DNA from: Sphingomonas sp.
GTDB lineage: Bacteria > Pseudomonadota > Alphaproteobacteria > Sphingomonadales > Sphingomonadaceae
Reading direction: 5' to 3'
Length of the DNA: 64,000 nt
Assembly: GCA_017304655.1 (NCBI GenBank)
Contig: JAFKLY010000007.1
Coordinates: forward strand, 62,001 to 126,000
In this document: positions 54,955 to 63,169 of the stretch, piece by piece
Layout: each line of letters starts with the position of its first letter
How positions within the stretch are numbered: the first letter of the stretch is position 1
The notes under the pieces: model-generated
Seen by the model: the letters and a program-made list of their open reading frames with translations, nothing else
Told to the model about the DNA's origin: nothing
Databases searched by the model: none
Made by a program: the position numbers and the translations under genes

Positions 54955-55938
54955 ATGATGGAACAAATTGGACCGCTCGTCGCTCTTGCGCTGTTGCTTG
55001 CTGGTGCTAGCGCACTGATCGTCGCCCGCGTTTCGCAGCGGCGGCTCGTACCCGTGCTGCTGATCTGGCTGCTTGCGCCCGCTCTTCTGATGGCGCTCGT
55101 GCTGCTCATCGGCAATCTGCTCTCTCCCGCCCGTGACGGCACGCTGTCCAACGCGATCTTCGCGACGATGCTCGTCGGGATCTTCGTCGCGGTGCCCTGG
55201 GCTGTTATTTGTGCACTTGGCTTCCTCGCCGGCTTCTTCCTTCGTCGGAAGTGGCCGCCTCGGGCAGAAGCGGTAGACGATCCGCCAGCGCCATCCGCGC
55301 CCGACAAAATAGCCGCAGTAGCAGAGGGGCCGTTCGCAGCACCGCAGCCGACGGAACCGCCGCAGCGGTATCTTGCCGCCGATTCCCCTGCGGCTCATGT
55401 CAGCCAGCTTTCGCCCGATGGCAGCCTTCGCGTCGATATTCAGCCCGTCGAATGGGCCAATGGGCTGTGGGTGAATACGCCACGCGTCGTTGAGGTGCCG
55501 AGTGGGCGTATCTTGTGCGATCTTCACGGCACGGACTGGGAGGCCCATGTCGCTTTCCCGCGCGCCGCCTATATCTGGCTTGGCCTTCGCCGCTATTGCG
55601 GACCAGGGCATCTTTTCGCCGAGATTGATCTGGACGCCGGAACCTATCGGATCGCGCTCACCTCGCTTGACAAGGCCGATGAGCAAGGGCCGCTGGGTGA
55701 CATTGCCGAACGCCTGGAATTTTGGTGGGTGCGCGCCACCGCGATCGCCGCAGAAACGGTCGTCAGCGACCAATCAGTGCCTCCGCCGGGCCGCTTCGCC
55801 GCCTGGAGATCCGCTCTTGTCATTTTGCTCGGGTCATTGGTCGCGATCGCCGGGTTAACGTGGTTCTCGATGAAGACAGGTATAGAGCCGCCGCATGTGC
55901 CGATCATCATACGACCAGGCGCGGCCGTCCCGCACTGA
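54955..55938 (+). CDS. Three-helix membrane protein of unknown function in the GSR locus
   Basis: 327 residues from the ATG at 54955 (a GTG just before and an ATG just after are alternatives; GGGGGAGG lies upstream). Hydrophobic helices at about 8-27, 32-57 and 70-97, a Pro/Ala-rich linker, a soluble domain (about 140-265: DGSLRVDIQPVEWANGLWVNTPRVVEV) and one late helix (about 290-310). Function not recognised. It follows ecfG by about 95 bases on the same strand, so a role in envelope stress is possible but unproven. Confidence 0.75.
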   Translation: MMEQIGPLVALALLLAGASALIVARVSQRRLVPVLLIWLLAPALLMALVLLIGNLLSPARDGTLSNAIFATMLVGIFVAVPWAVICALGFLAGFFLRRKWPPRAEAVDDPPAPSAPDKIAAVAEGPFAAPQPTEPPQRYLAADSPAAHVSQLSPDGSLRVDIQPVEWANGLWVNTPRVVEVPSGRILCDLHGTDWEAHVAFPRAAYIWLGLRRYCGPGHLFAEIDLDAGTYRIALTSLDKADEQGPLGDIAERLEFWWVRATAIAAETVVSDQSVPPPGRFAAWRSALVILLGSLVAIAGLTWFSMKTGIEPPHVPIIIRPGAAVPH

Positions 55939-56057
55939 CAGCGCCTCACGGTGACGATGAGGGTGCGAAGAAGGAAAGGGCCGACCCTTCTGTGTTTGCA
56001 GCAGATTTTGACAGCTTTCCGTGGACGGCTCGTGGCCGGGCTGGCAAAGAAGGCGCC

Positions 56058-56441
56058 ATGACATCTTCTACGCCCACCACTTTGGGGGTTGCCAGTCCGT
56101 CGGTTGTCCTGCTGGTTGAGGACAATGCGATCATCGCGATGAACACCGAGGCATTGCTGCTCGACCTCGGTATTGCCGACGTGCGCATCGCCGCGACGGT
56201 GGCTGAGGCGCTGGCGCTTATCGATACCATGCAGTTCGATCTTGGTATCCTGGACCTGAAGCTTGGTGACGGGGAAGACAGCCTTCCCGTGGCCGAACGT
56301 CTCGTTGCAGATGGCGTTGCAATCGTCTTCGCCAGCGGCTTTGGCGAGGAGGCCGGGCTAACGGCGTCGTTCGGCACCGTGCCGATGCTCAAGAAGCCCT
56401 ATGGGTTCGACGATCTCGAACGGATTATCCGGCCCGCCTGA
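56058..56441 (+). CDS. Single-domain response regulator (FAT-GUY-like, SdrG-type)
   Basis: 127 residues from the ATG at 56058, just one receiver: acidic pocket VLLVEDNAII, phosphoacceptor Asp in LGILDLKLGDG, Thr/Ser region FASGFGEE and Lys in MLKKPYG. The FASGFGEE stretch resembles the FATGY element of FAT-GUY receivers, a group that in Sphingomonas includes SdrG of the GSR phosphorelay. Location in the GSR locus supports that role. Confidence 0.85.
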   Translation: MTSSTPTTLGVASPSVVLLVEDNAIIAMNTEALLLDLGIADVRIAATVAEALALIDTMQFDLGILDLKLGDGEDSLPVAERLVADGVAIVFASGFGEEAGLTASFGTVPMLKKPYGFDDLERIIRPA

Positions 56442-56455
56442 CCTGCCATAGTGCC

Positions 56456-56480
56456 GGAACCTTCCTCCCACACCGCCGTT
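56456..56480 (+). promoter_or_regulatory. EcfG-type promoter of the glsB-like gene
   Basis: GGAAC (56456-56460), 16 bases, CGTT (56477-56480), about 30 bases upstream of the start codon at 56510. Confidence 0.8.
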
Positions 56481-56509
56481 CTCCTCGCAGGTATTGAAGG
56501 AGACGGCAC

Positions 56510-56779
56510 ATGGGTATCATCATTCTCTTGATCGTTGGCGGTATCATCGGCTGGCTGGCGAGTCTTATCATGCGGACGGACGCGCAGCAGGGCATCCTTC
56601 TCAACGTCGTTGTCGGCATTGTCGGCTCTGTCCTGGCCGGCCTGCTGCTCTCGCCGCTGCTCGGCGCTGCGCCCATCACCTCCGGCGCGATCACCCTGAC
56701 CTCGATCGTGGTCTCGCTGCTCGGCGCGGTCATTCTGCTCGCGGCCGTGAATCTGGTTCGGCGGGGCGCGGTGCGCTGA
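56510..56779 (+). CDS. GlsB/YeaQ/YmgE family stress membrane protein
   Basis: 89 residues, three hydrophobic helices rich in Gly/Val/Ile: IILLIVGGIIGWLASLIM, NVVVGIVGSVLAGLLL and ITLTSIVVSLLGAVILLAAV. This is the Transgly_assoc family of small inner-membrane stress proteins. SD GAAGGAGA upstream and an EcfG-type promoter predict GSR-dependent expression. Confidence 0.93.
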   Translation: MGIIILLIVGGIIGWLASLIMRTDAQQGILLNVVVGIVGSVLAGLLLSPLLGAAPITSGAITLTSIVVSLLGAVILLAAVNLVRRGAVR

Positions 56780-56803
56780 ATATATTCGGAAACGGACGAA
56801 ACG

Positions 56804-56829
56804 AGGCGCCGGAGCTTTTTCCGGCGCCT
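56804..56829. terminator. Hairpin terminator between convergent genes
   Basis: AGGCGCCGGA (56804-56813) pairs with TCCGGCGCCT (56820-56829), with Ts in the loop and after it. Probably bidirectional: 25 bases past the glsB-like stop and 9 bases past the end of the EAL gene. Confidence 0.8.
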
Positions 56830-56837
56830 TTGTTCTG

Positions 56838-59147
56838 TCAGGCTGCGTTTCGCGCTGTCCGGGTACGCGGCTTCGACGCTGCGACGAACTTGCTGCGGAA
56901 TTCGTCAATCGCGACCGGCCGGCCAATGTAATAGCCCTGGATGATATCGCATTCCATGCGATTGAGCGCATCGAGGACCTGCGGATCTTCCACGCCCTCG
57001 GCTACAACCTGCATGTCCAACTCATGCGCCAGCTTGATGGTGGAGGCGATCAGCACCGAGTCGCTTCGGCTGGAGAGCACTTGGCGTACGAAGCTCTGGT
57101 CGATCTTCAGCTCGGAGGCAGGCAGTCGCTTGAGATAAGAAAGCGTAGATTGCCCGGTTCCATAGTCATCGATCGAGATTCTGACACCCAGCGCGCGAAG
57201 CGTTTCGAGCTCGGTGAAACCCTGATCGTCGGCCATCGTCGCTGATTCGGTGATTTCCAGGGTAAGCTTCGAGGCTGGCATGTTGTAGGTTTCCAGAAGC
57301 ACGCGCAGCGGCGCTTCCAGGCGGTTCTTTCCCAGCATGCGCATCGAGAGGTTCACTGCGACGGACAGACCGAGTGGCGCAAAGTCCGCAATCGCTCGCT
57401 CGAGCACGTAAAGCGTCAGTTTCTCGATCCGGCCGGCTTCCTCGATCGCGCGCACGAAGCGGTCGGGGCGGATGAAGCCGCGCTCGGGGTGCGTCCAGCG
57501 GATCAACGCTTCGGCGCCGGTAATGCCGTTTGAATGCAGATCGAGCTTGGGTTGATAGGCGACCCAGACATCGCCCCGGCCAAGTGCCTGCTCGAACTCG
57601 TTGAGGATCGAGAGCTTCCAGAAGACCTCGTCCTCGTCGGTCTCATAGCGCTCCCAGAGCACGCCGCGATTGATGGCATTGGTGGCCGCGAGCACGGCTT
57701 TGGGGAGCGCATCCTGCACGGACAGGCTGACCTCGTCGCAGAAGCCGGCATTGAGCGTGATGTCCACGGTCAGATGATCGACCTGAACCCCCGGCGCGAA
57801 CAAGGCTTCCAGGCCTTCCAGCCCCGCCACTACTTCCGGCACTTCTTCGTTGCTGCGCCACGCGAAACTGTGGTTGTCGATCTGATAGATGCGATCATGT
57901 CCTGCCGCGAGGATCAGACGATCACGAATCTTCGCGAGCAGCTTGCCCTGCGCCGCGAAGCCGAGCAGCGCGGTCGTCTCGACATAATTGCGCAGGCAGA
58001 CAACCACCGTCACACCGTCACCGCGTTCGTGCAGTTCCATGGCGGCGAGATTGGGTAGACCTGCCTCAGCGGACTTGGTGATGCGATCCAGCATGGCCTG
58101 TGCCATCGACAGCAATGCCTGCGCGGCGAGCGCGCCGGTAAAGGCCAGCATCGCTGCGCCAACGTTGATGCGGATAATCGACAGATGCTCGATGAGGATT
58201 TGTATCGGGCCACACAGGAAGAGCGCGGTGCCAAGCAGAATGTAGCGCCAGATTGGCTTGAACAGCAGCGCGCTGCCGATCAGCGCGAGCGCGGCGAGCA
58301 GGGACGGCCAGTCACCCAGCTCGACAGGTCGGCCTGCGTGCAGAGTCTCCGCAGCTGCTGCCTGAATGTACATGCCGGCCACCTTGCGGTGGAACGGCAC
58401 ACTGTATTGGTCACCGAGGCCAAAGGCATCGGACCCGATCAGAACGCTTTTCCCCTGGAAGAAACCCTTGGGGAACTTGCCGGCCAGCACATCTGAGTAT
58501 GAAATGCGCGGAAACTGACTCGGCCAGTAGGACCAGTCAATGAGAACGCGGCCGTCATCGGGATATTGCGTGCCGGCGAGAGCCTGAGCCATCACCGGTA
58601 ATTCGCGGCCCAGAACAGGCGCGTTGAGCGGAACGCGACGGTGGAACTGGTCCGGGTCGCTCTTCACCCAGATGCTGACCGGCTTGACGAACGGCAGCAG
58701 TGCGGGAGTGGGTAGGGCCTCGTGCGTTTCCTTGCTGTTCGAGAGATTTTCCAGCAGCGAAGCGAAATAGATGTTCGCATGGGTATGCGCGAGTGCCTTG
58801 GCGAAAAGCTTGTCCTGCCGTGGATCGGCCGCAGGCTGATCGAAGATGATATCCAGCGCGATGCGCTGCGCTCCGGCCTTGTCGAGCGCTGTGATGATCT
58901 CGCCGTGACGGCTGCGCGGCCACGGCCAGGCGCCAAGATCCTTGATGCTGGGTGTGTCGATAATGACGAGGACGAGGTCGCCGCTCGGCTTTTTCGGCAG
59001 ATGTTCGTAGCGCTTGGCGCGGATCTGATTGTCGAGATCGCTACCCGCGCCAGTGAACGCCACGGCGATGCCGATCAGGCACGCCACGGTCAGAACAAGG
59101 CTTCGGGCCGACTTCGTCAACCCCGCGAGGAGGCGCAATCGAAACAT
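56838..59147 (-). CDS. CHASE2 sensor with degenerate GGDEF and active-looking EAL domain
   Basis: 769 residues: N-terminal helix, CHASE2 domain (about 40-265: DLVLVIIDTPSIKDLGAWPWPR, VLIGSDAFGLGDQYSVPFH), about three helices (285-365), a GGDEF-like region without the active motif (380-500), and an EAL domain (about 510-755) with GAEALIRW, NLSMRM, ITES, DDYGTG, KIDQSFV, VAEGVE and QGYYIGRP. All metal-binding positions of a c-di-GMP phosphodiesterase are present. Inner-membrane sensor-enzyme. Confidence 0.92.
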   Translation of the reverse strand: MFRLRLLAGLTKSARSLVLTVACLIGIAVAFTGAGSDLDNQIRAKRYEHLPKKPSGDLVLVIIDTPSIKDLGAWPWPRSRHGEIITALDKAGAQRIALDIIFDQPAADPRQDKLFAKALAHTHANIYFASLLENLSNSKETHEALPTPALLPFVKPVSIWVKSDPDQFHRRVPLNAPVLGRELPVMAQALAGTQYPDDGRVLIDWSYWPSQFPRISYSDVLAGKFPKGFFQGKSVLIGSDAFGLGDQYSVPFHRKVAGMYIQAAAAETLHAGRPVELGDWPSLLAALALIGSALLFKPIWRYILLGTALFLCGPIQILIEHLSIIRINVGAAMLAFTGALAAQALLSMAQAMLDRITKSAEAGLPNLAAMELHERGDGVTVVVCLRNYVETTALLGFAAQGKLLAKIRDRLILAAGHDRIYQIDNHSFAWRSNEEVPEVVAGLEGLEALFAPGVQVDHLTVDITLNAGFCDEVSLSVQDALPKAVLAATNAINRGVLWERYETDEDEVFWKLSILNEFEQALGRGDVWVAYQPKLDLHSNGITGAEALIRWTHPERGFIRPDRFVRAIEEAGRIEKLTLYVLERAIADFAPLGLSVAVNLSMRMLGKNRLEAPLRVLLETYNMPASKLTLEITESATMADDQGFTELETLRALGVRISIDDYGTGQSTLSYLKRLPASELKIDQSFVRQVLSSRSDSVLIASTIKLAHELDMQVVAEGVEDPQVLDALNRMECDIIQGYYIGRPVAIDEFRSKFVAASKPRTRTARNAA

Positions 59148-59290
59148 GGTCCAATCTCAGGCGGTACAGTCCGCCAAGAGTTCGGATCGCAGAAAACTAT
59201 GAAGAAGTTCTTCCCAAGCGTCGGAAAAGCGGGGTCGACATGGGTAAACAGGACGGAAAAGCTGCTTGCGCTCGGGGCATGGCGCGCCGG

Positions 59291-61384
59291 TCAATCCGGC
59301 TGGATTTTACCCTGGGCCAGACGGACGACGCGTTTGGCCGAGGCGATGGTCTCCGGCCGGTGCGCGATGACGATGCGGGTGATGCCAAGCGCTGCAATGG
59401 CCCGATTGACACTCGCCTCATGCTCGAGATCAAGATGCGCCGTGCCTTCGTCCAGCAGAAGAATCTCGGGCTGGCGATAGAGCGCGCGGGCAAGCAGGAT
59501 GCGCTGGCGCTGCCCGCCGGACAGGGTGGAACCCATGTCGCCGACCAGCGTGTGGTGCCGCATCGGCATGGCCTCGACATCCTCAAGGATCGCTGCCGCC
59601 TGGAGGCACTGGTTGAGCCTTTTCATGTCAACTTCTTCAAAAGAAGCGATATTATCGGCAATCGAGCCGGCGTAGAGGACATCGTCCTGCAGCACGGCCG
59701 CGACATGCTGGCGGAAGGCGCGGCGGCCATATTGAGCGAGGGGCCGGCCATCGATGAGCACCTGGCCTTCGATGGGGTCGATCAGGCCTAGGATGATCTT
59801 TGAGAGCGTGGTCTTGCCGCCACCAGAGGGGCCCGTGATGGCGATATGATCGCCTGGCTCGATAACGAGATCAATGCCTGCGAGAACGAGCGGATCGTGC
59901 TGCCCATAAGCGAAATGCACATTGCGCAGCTCGATACGTCCCTTGAAACCGGGTTGGTTCAGCGGTTCGGAGAAGCCGACATCCTCATCGGTCTGGGCAA
60001 TGTCGGCCAGCTGCTCGAGGTGAAGGTCCAGCAGGCGAAGCTTCACGCCTTCGTCCAGCAGCGACTGGCCCGCCTGGACGAACTGCTGGCGGAAGGCGAG
60101 ATAGGCAAAGAGCGTGCCGAGGCTCAGCGCGCCAGCCATACTGCCGCGGATCGCGAGGAAGATAACGATCACCAGCTCGACAGCGGGGATCAGCGTCTTG
60201 GCGCTCTCATGCCAGGCCTTGGTCCGCTCGTGCAGATAGCGCGCGCCAAGGGCGTCGGTCAGCTTGTTTTGCCAGTAAGCGTGGCGCATTGCCTCACGTC
60301 CGGCCAGTCGCAGCGGCACGATACCGCGCAGCGTTTCGATGATCGCGCCCTGTTCGCGGGCAAGGGCCTTCACATACTCGGTTTCGCGCAGCTTCTCTTC
60401 GCGCAACAGGGCGAGGCGCAGGCCGCAGTAAAGGGCAAGGCCCACCAGCGTCACCAGCGCGAGCTGCGGCGCCGTAAGCAGCATCATGCCGAAGGTGAGG
60501 ATCGACAGCAGTCCGTCGATAAGCGCCAGCGGCGCGCTTTCGATCAGGAAGCGCTGGATCGGGAGGACTGACTGGAACTTGGTCAGAATGTCCCCGACCT
60601 TGCGCTTCTCGAACCAGGCGATGGGCAGGCGGAACAGGCGGCGGGCGAGATTGGACGTGATTCCATAGGACAGGGCTGCGCCGGACGAGAGCAATACGAA
60701 CTTGCGCAACAGCGAGGCCCCCGCGCCGATCAGCGCCAACGCGGCAAAGCCGAGTGCGAGGGTGATGAGCAGATTATTGTCGAGCGAGGTCAATGCCTCG
60801 TCGACTGCCGCGCGCAGATAGAAGGGCGTGGCCAGCACATAGACCTGCATGACGATGCTGAGGATGATCGTCTGCGCCAGCGCGCGGCGGAAGCCGGTGA
60901 TGCCGCTCCACAGGTCACTGAAGCGCAGGCGCCGTCGGGCCTCGACCGGCTCGAAATCATGCGATGGGCGCAACTCCAGAGCGACACCGCTGAAATGCCG
61001 GCCGAACTCCTCCATCTCATACCAGCGCGCAGTGCCGCCGGGATCGACCACATAAGCGCGGCCTGGCTCAACCCGCTCCAGCACGACGAAATGGTTGAGA
61101 TCCCAATGCAGGATGGCCGGCAGGTTGAGCAGCGGCAGGCCAGCCAGATCGAGCTTGAGCGGCCGCGTGAGCAACTGCATGGCATCGGCGGTCTGCATCA
61201 GCTGGCGCAGGCTCATGCCACGCGAGCTGACGCCGAAGCGCTGCCTCAGCGTGTTGAGATCGACATCGTGTCCGTGCCAGTTGGCGATCATCGCCAGCGA
61301 GGCGAGGCCGCATTCTGCCGCCTCGGTCTGGCGGACCGGCTGGATGCGCTTGCGGCCGCTGAAATTGGCTGGGAAGATGTTCAT
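59291..61384 (-). CDS. C39-peptidase ABC exporter for double-glycine peptides
   Basis: 697 residues. N-terminal C39 protease (1-140) with the full catalytic set: Gln and Cys in RQTEAAECGLASLAMI, His in LNHFVVLERV, Asp in VVDPGG. Then a six-helix export domain (about 165-440) and an ABC ATPase with Walker A ITGPSGGGKTT, signature LSGGQRQRI and Walker B ILLLDEGTAHLD. It cleaves leaders after Gly-Gly and exports the mature peptide. The start overlaps the upstream hlyD-like stop by four bases. Confidence 0.95.
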   Translation of the reverse strand: MNIFPANFSGRKRIQPVRQTEAAECGLASLAMIANWHGHDVDLNTLRQRFGVSSRGMSLRQLMQTADAMQLLTRPLKLDLAGLPLLNLPAILHWDLNHFVVLERVEPGRAYVVDPGGTARWYEMEEFGRHFSGVALELRPSHDFEPVEARRRLRFSDLWSGITGFRRALAQTIILSIVMQVYVLATPFYLRAAVDEALTSLDNNLLITLALGFAALALIGAGASLLRKFVLLSSGAALSYGITSNLARRLFRLPIAWFEKRKVGDILTKFQSVLPIQRFLIESAPLALIDGLLSILTFGMMLLTAPQLALVTLVGLALYCGLRLALLREEKLRETEYVKALAREQGAIIETLRGIVPLRLAGREAMRHAYWQNKLTDALGARYLHERTKAWHESAKTLIPAVELVIVIFLAIRGSMAGALSLGTLFAYLAFRQQFVQAGQSLLDEGVKLRLLDLHLEQLADIAQTDEDVGFSEPLNQPGFKGRIELRNVHFAYGQHDPLVLAGIDLVIEPGDHIAITGPSGGGKTTLSKIILGLIDPIEGQVLIDGRPLAQYGRRAFRQHVAAVLQDDVLYAGSIADNIASFEEVDMKRLNQCLQAAAILEDVEAMPMRHHTLVGDMGSTLSGGQRQRILLARALYRQPEILLLDEGTAHLDLEHEASVNRAIAALGITRIVIAHRPETIASAKRVVRLAQGKIQPD

Positions 61385-62586
61385 CGCCGCGCCACAGCCG
61401 TCAGCGGATCGAACAGCCACTGCACGAAGGAGCGGCGCGCCAGCACGATATGAGCTTCCAGCGCGAGCTCTGAGCGCAGGACGATGCCGCGCTCGCGTTG
61501 CCGCGCGGTCAGCGGATCAAGCTTCACGGTGACGAGAAAATAGGGCTGGCCATCCTCTATGGGCGCAGCGCCGACCTGCTGGATGATGCCACGCAAAACG
61601 CCATAGTCCTGCACCGGATAGGCCGGCAGCGTCATGCGCACTTCCTGTCCCGGGCCGATCTGCGCGATGGTCGAGGTCGGCACCTTGATCTCGGCCTGCC
61701 AGCTGCCCGCCTGGGGCACGATGCGAGCATAGATGGTGCCGCGTGGCAGGCTCTCGCCCTCCCGGTAACGAAGGGCGGTGAGGATGCCGGACCGGCTGGC
61801 GACGAGGTCGATCGTGCCGGCATTACCCAGTGTCGCGCCTTCCCGGCGGAGCTGTGCCAATTGCGCGTCATAATTGCTCTGGCCGGCGCGCAACTGGCTC
61901 GGCACCTGGCTAAGCTCGATCTGAGCGGCGGCCAGCGCATTGCCGTGCAGGCTGCGTGTCTGCTGCAGCTCGGCAAGGCCCTGGCGGCGGGTGATCAGCA
62001 GTTCGCGGCGCTGCTGCAGATCGCGCCCGGAAATGAAGCCGCGCTCGGCGACACTCTCGATGCGTCCCAGCTCCTGCTGCGATGAATTGATCAGGGCCTG
62101 CTGCGCGGCGATCTGCGCGTCGATCGCTTCGATCTGGCGCTGCTCGTCGCGAATCCGTGCGTTGAGTTTGCGGCGGCTCTCCTCAACTGCGTCGCCGGCG
62201 GACTGGCGCTGCGTGATCAGCGCGGTTTCCTGCTGCGAGAGCGTCTCGCGCCGTTGATCGGTGAGGGACTGGCCATCGGAACTTTGCGGGCGGAGCAGGC
62301 GCGCGATCACCTGCCCCTCGCGCACGAGCTGGCCTTCCTTGACCAGAACGGCCGAGACCACGGCATCGTCCGGCACGGCCACGCTCGCGACGCCGCTTGC
62401 CGGCTGCAGAAGGCCGGTCGCTGTAATGGTGCGGCTGTAGGAGCCAAGGGCGAGGAAAAGGAGGGCCGTGACCACCAGCGCGAGAAGCAGCCAGCCAATT
62501 GCCTGCCAGCGCAGGGGCGGAACGAGAAAAACATCGCCGTGAAGGCGATGACGATGATCCAGCGCTTGTTGTCTAAAGAGCTGCAT
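61381..62586 (-). CDS. HlyD-family periplasmic adaptor
   Basis: 401 residues from the ATG at 62586. One N-terminal helix (about 31-50), a biotinyl-lipoyl-like domain (ITATGLLQPASGVASVAVPDDAVVS), a long coiled-coil hairpin (about 105-250) and a C-terminal beta-barrel (LPRGTIYARIVPQAGSW, LTARQRERGIVLRSEL). It links the inner-membrane exporter to an outer-membrane channel; a TolC-type partner is not in the window. It sits between the peptide gene and its exporter, all in one direction. Confidence 0.93.
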   Translation of the reverse strand: MQLFRQQALDHRHRLHGDVFLVPPLRWQAIGWLLLALVVTALLFLALGSYSRTITATGLLQPASGVASVAVPDDAVVSAVLVKEGQLVREGQVIARLLRPQSSDGQSLTDQRRETLSQQETALITQRQSAGDAVEESRRKLNARIRDEQRQIEAIDAQIAAQQALINSSQQELGRIESVAERGFISGRDLQQRRELLITRRQGLAELQQTRSLHGNALAAAQIELSQVPSQLRAGQSNYDAQLAQLRREGATLGNAGTIDLVASRSGILTALRYREGESLPRGTIYARIVPQAGSWQAEIKVPTSTIAQIGPGQEVRMTLPAYPVQDYGVLRGIIQQVGAAPIEDGQPYFLVTVKLDPLTARQRERGIVLRSELALEAHIVLARRSFVQWLFDPLTAVARR

Positions 62587-62659
62587 CCTGCGCCGCCACG
62601 ACTGACCCTTCTGGGGCAGGGGGCAAATATACGCGAAATCTATGGCCCCCGCCAAACGA

Positions 62660-62701
62660 AAATCCGGGCGGACGGTCGCTGTTAACGGCCCGCCCGCCCG
62701 G
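62660..62701 (-). terminator. Terminator-like hairpin between the peptide gene and the exporter operon
   Basis: CCGGGCGG and CCGCCCGG (62694-62701 and 62664-62671 on the plus strand) enclose a GC-rich loop and are followed, on the minus strand, by ATTTTCG. It lies 29-70 bases past the peptide stop. Partial read-through would give high peptide and lower transporter expression, as in many peptide-export operons. Confidence 0.65.
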
Positions 62702-62729
62702 CTATCATTGTGCCTTCAGAGGCTTCAGC

Positions 62730-62846
62730 TTACAGATCGCCAAAGCCGCGAATGCCAGTGTTCGACTCATCGTTCGGCTCACCACCGGCGACGAGGTCGA
62801 TTTCCAGCTCGTTGAGTTCCTCAACGACCACTTGATCGTTAACCAT
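62730..62846 (-). CDS. Double-glycine leader peptide precursor
   Basis: 38 residues, preceded by TAGGAG six bases before the ATG at 62846. A 22-residue leader ends ELNELEIDLVAGG with the exact spacing of double-glycine leaders: hydrophobic at -4 (Val), -7 (Ile) and -12 (Leu), Glu at -8, Gly-Gly at -2/-1. The predicted mature part is 16 residues, EPNDESNTGIRGFGDL: acidic, no Cys, net charge about -3. The C39 exporter and adaptor follow on the same strand. Too short for standard gene callers. Confidence 0.82.
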   Translation of the reverse strand: MVNDQVVVEELNELEIDLVAGGEPNDESNTGIRGFGDL

Positions 62847-63169
62847 CGACGACTCCTATATTTGTCGGTTTTCAAGCCGACTTTCTGGTCGATACCTTAT
62901 GGTTAACGAGTCGTAAACTAAGTTAACAATTTGCGGCCGGGCCTTGCGTGGGTTGAAACGGCGAAATATTATCTTTTCTTTGTAAAGCGTTACCATCGGC
63001 TTTCGCGCGGTGGCGGACGGTGATCGAGCGGCGGTCCGGGCTGCGGAGCCATGGCGATTTCCCTGAGGTTGCGGTCGAAAAATGACGATTCGACATGATC
63101 TGCGCGACGCGACATTGCCGGCCCATCCATGACAGCCGCCGCCGGTAGGCAGCCGCGTTCTGCGCGGCT
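62847..63169. other. Divergent promoter region of the peptide cassette and the FAD oxidase
   Basis: About 320 bases without a gene. The A+T-rich part (62860-62990) with repeated GTTAAC/TTAACC words is the likely promoter area of the peptide gene (leftward). No clear -35/-10 pair could be fixed. Confidence 0.5.
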
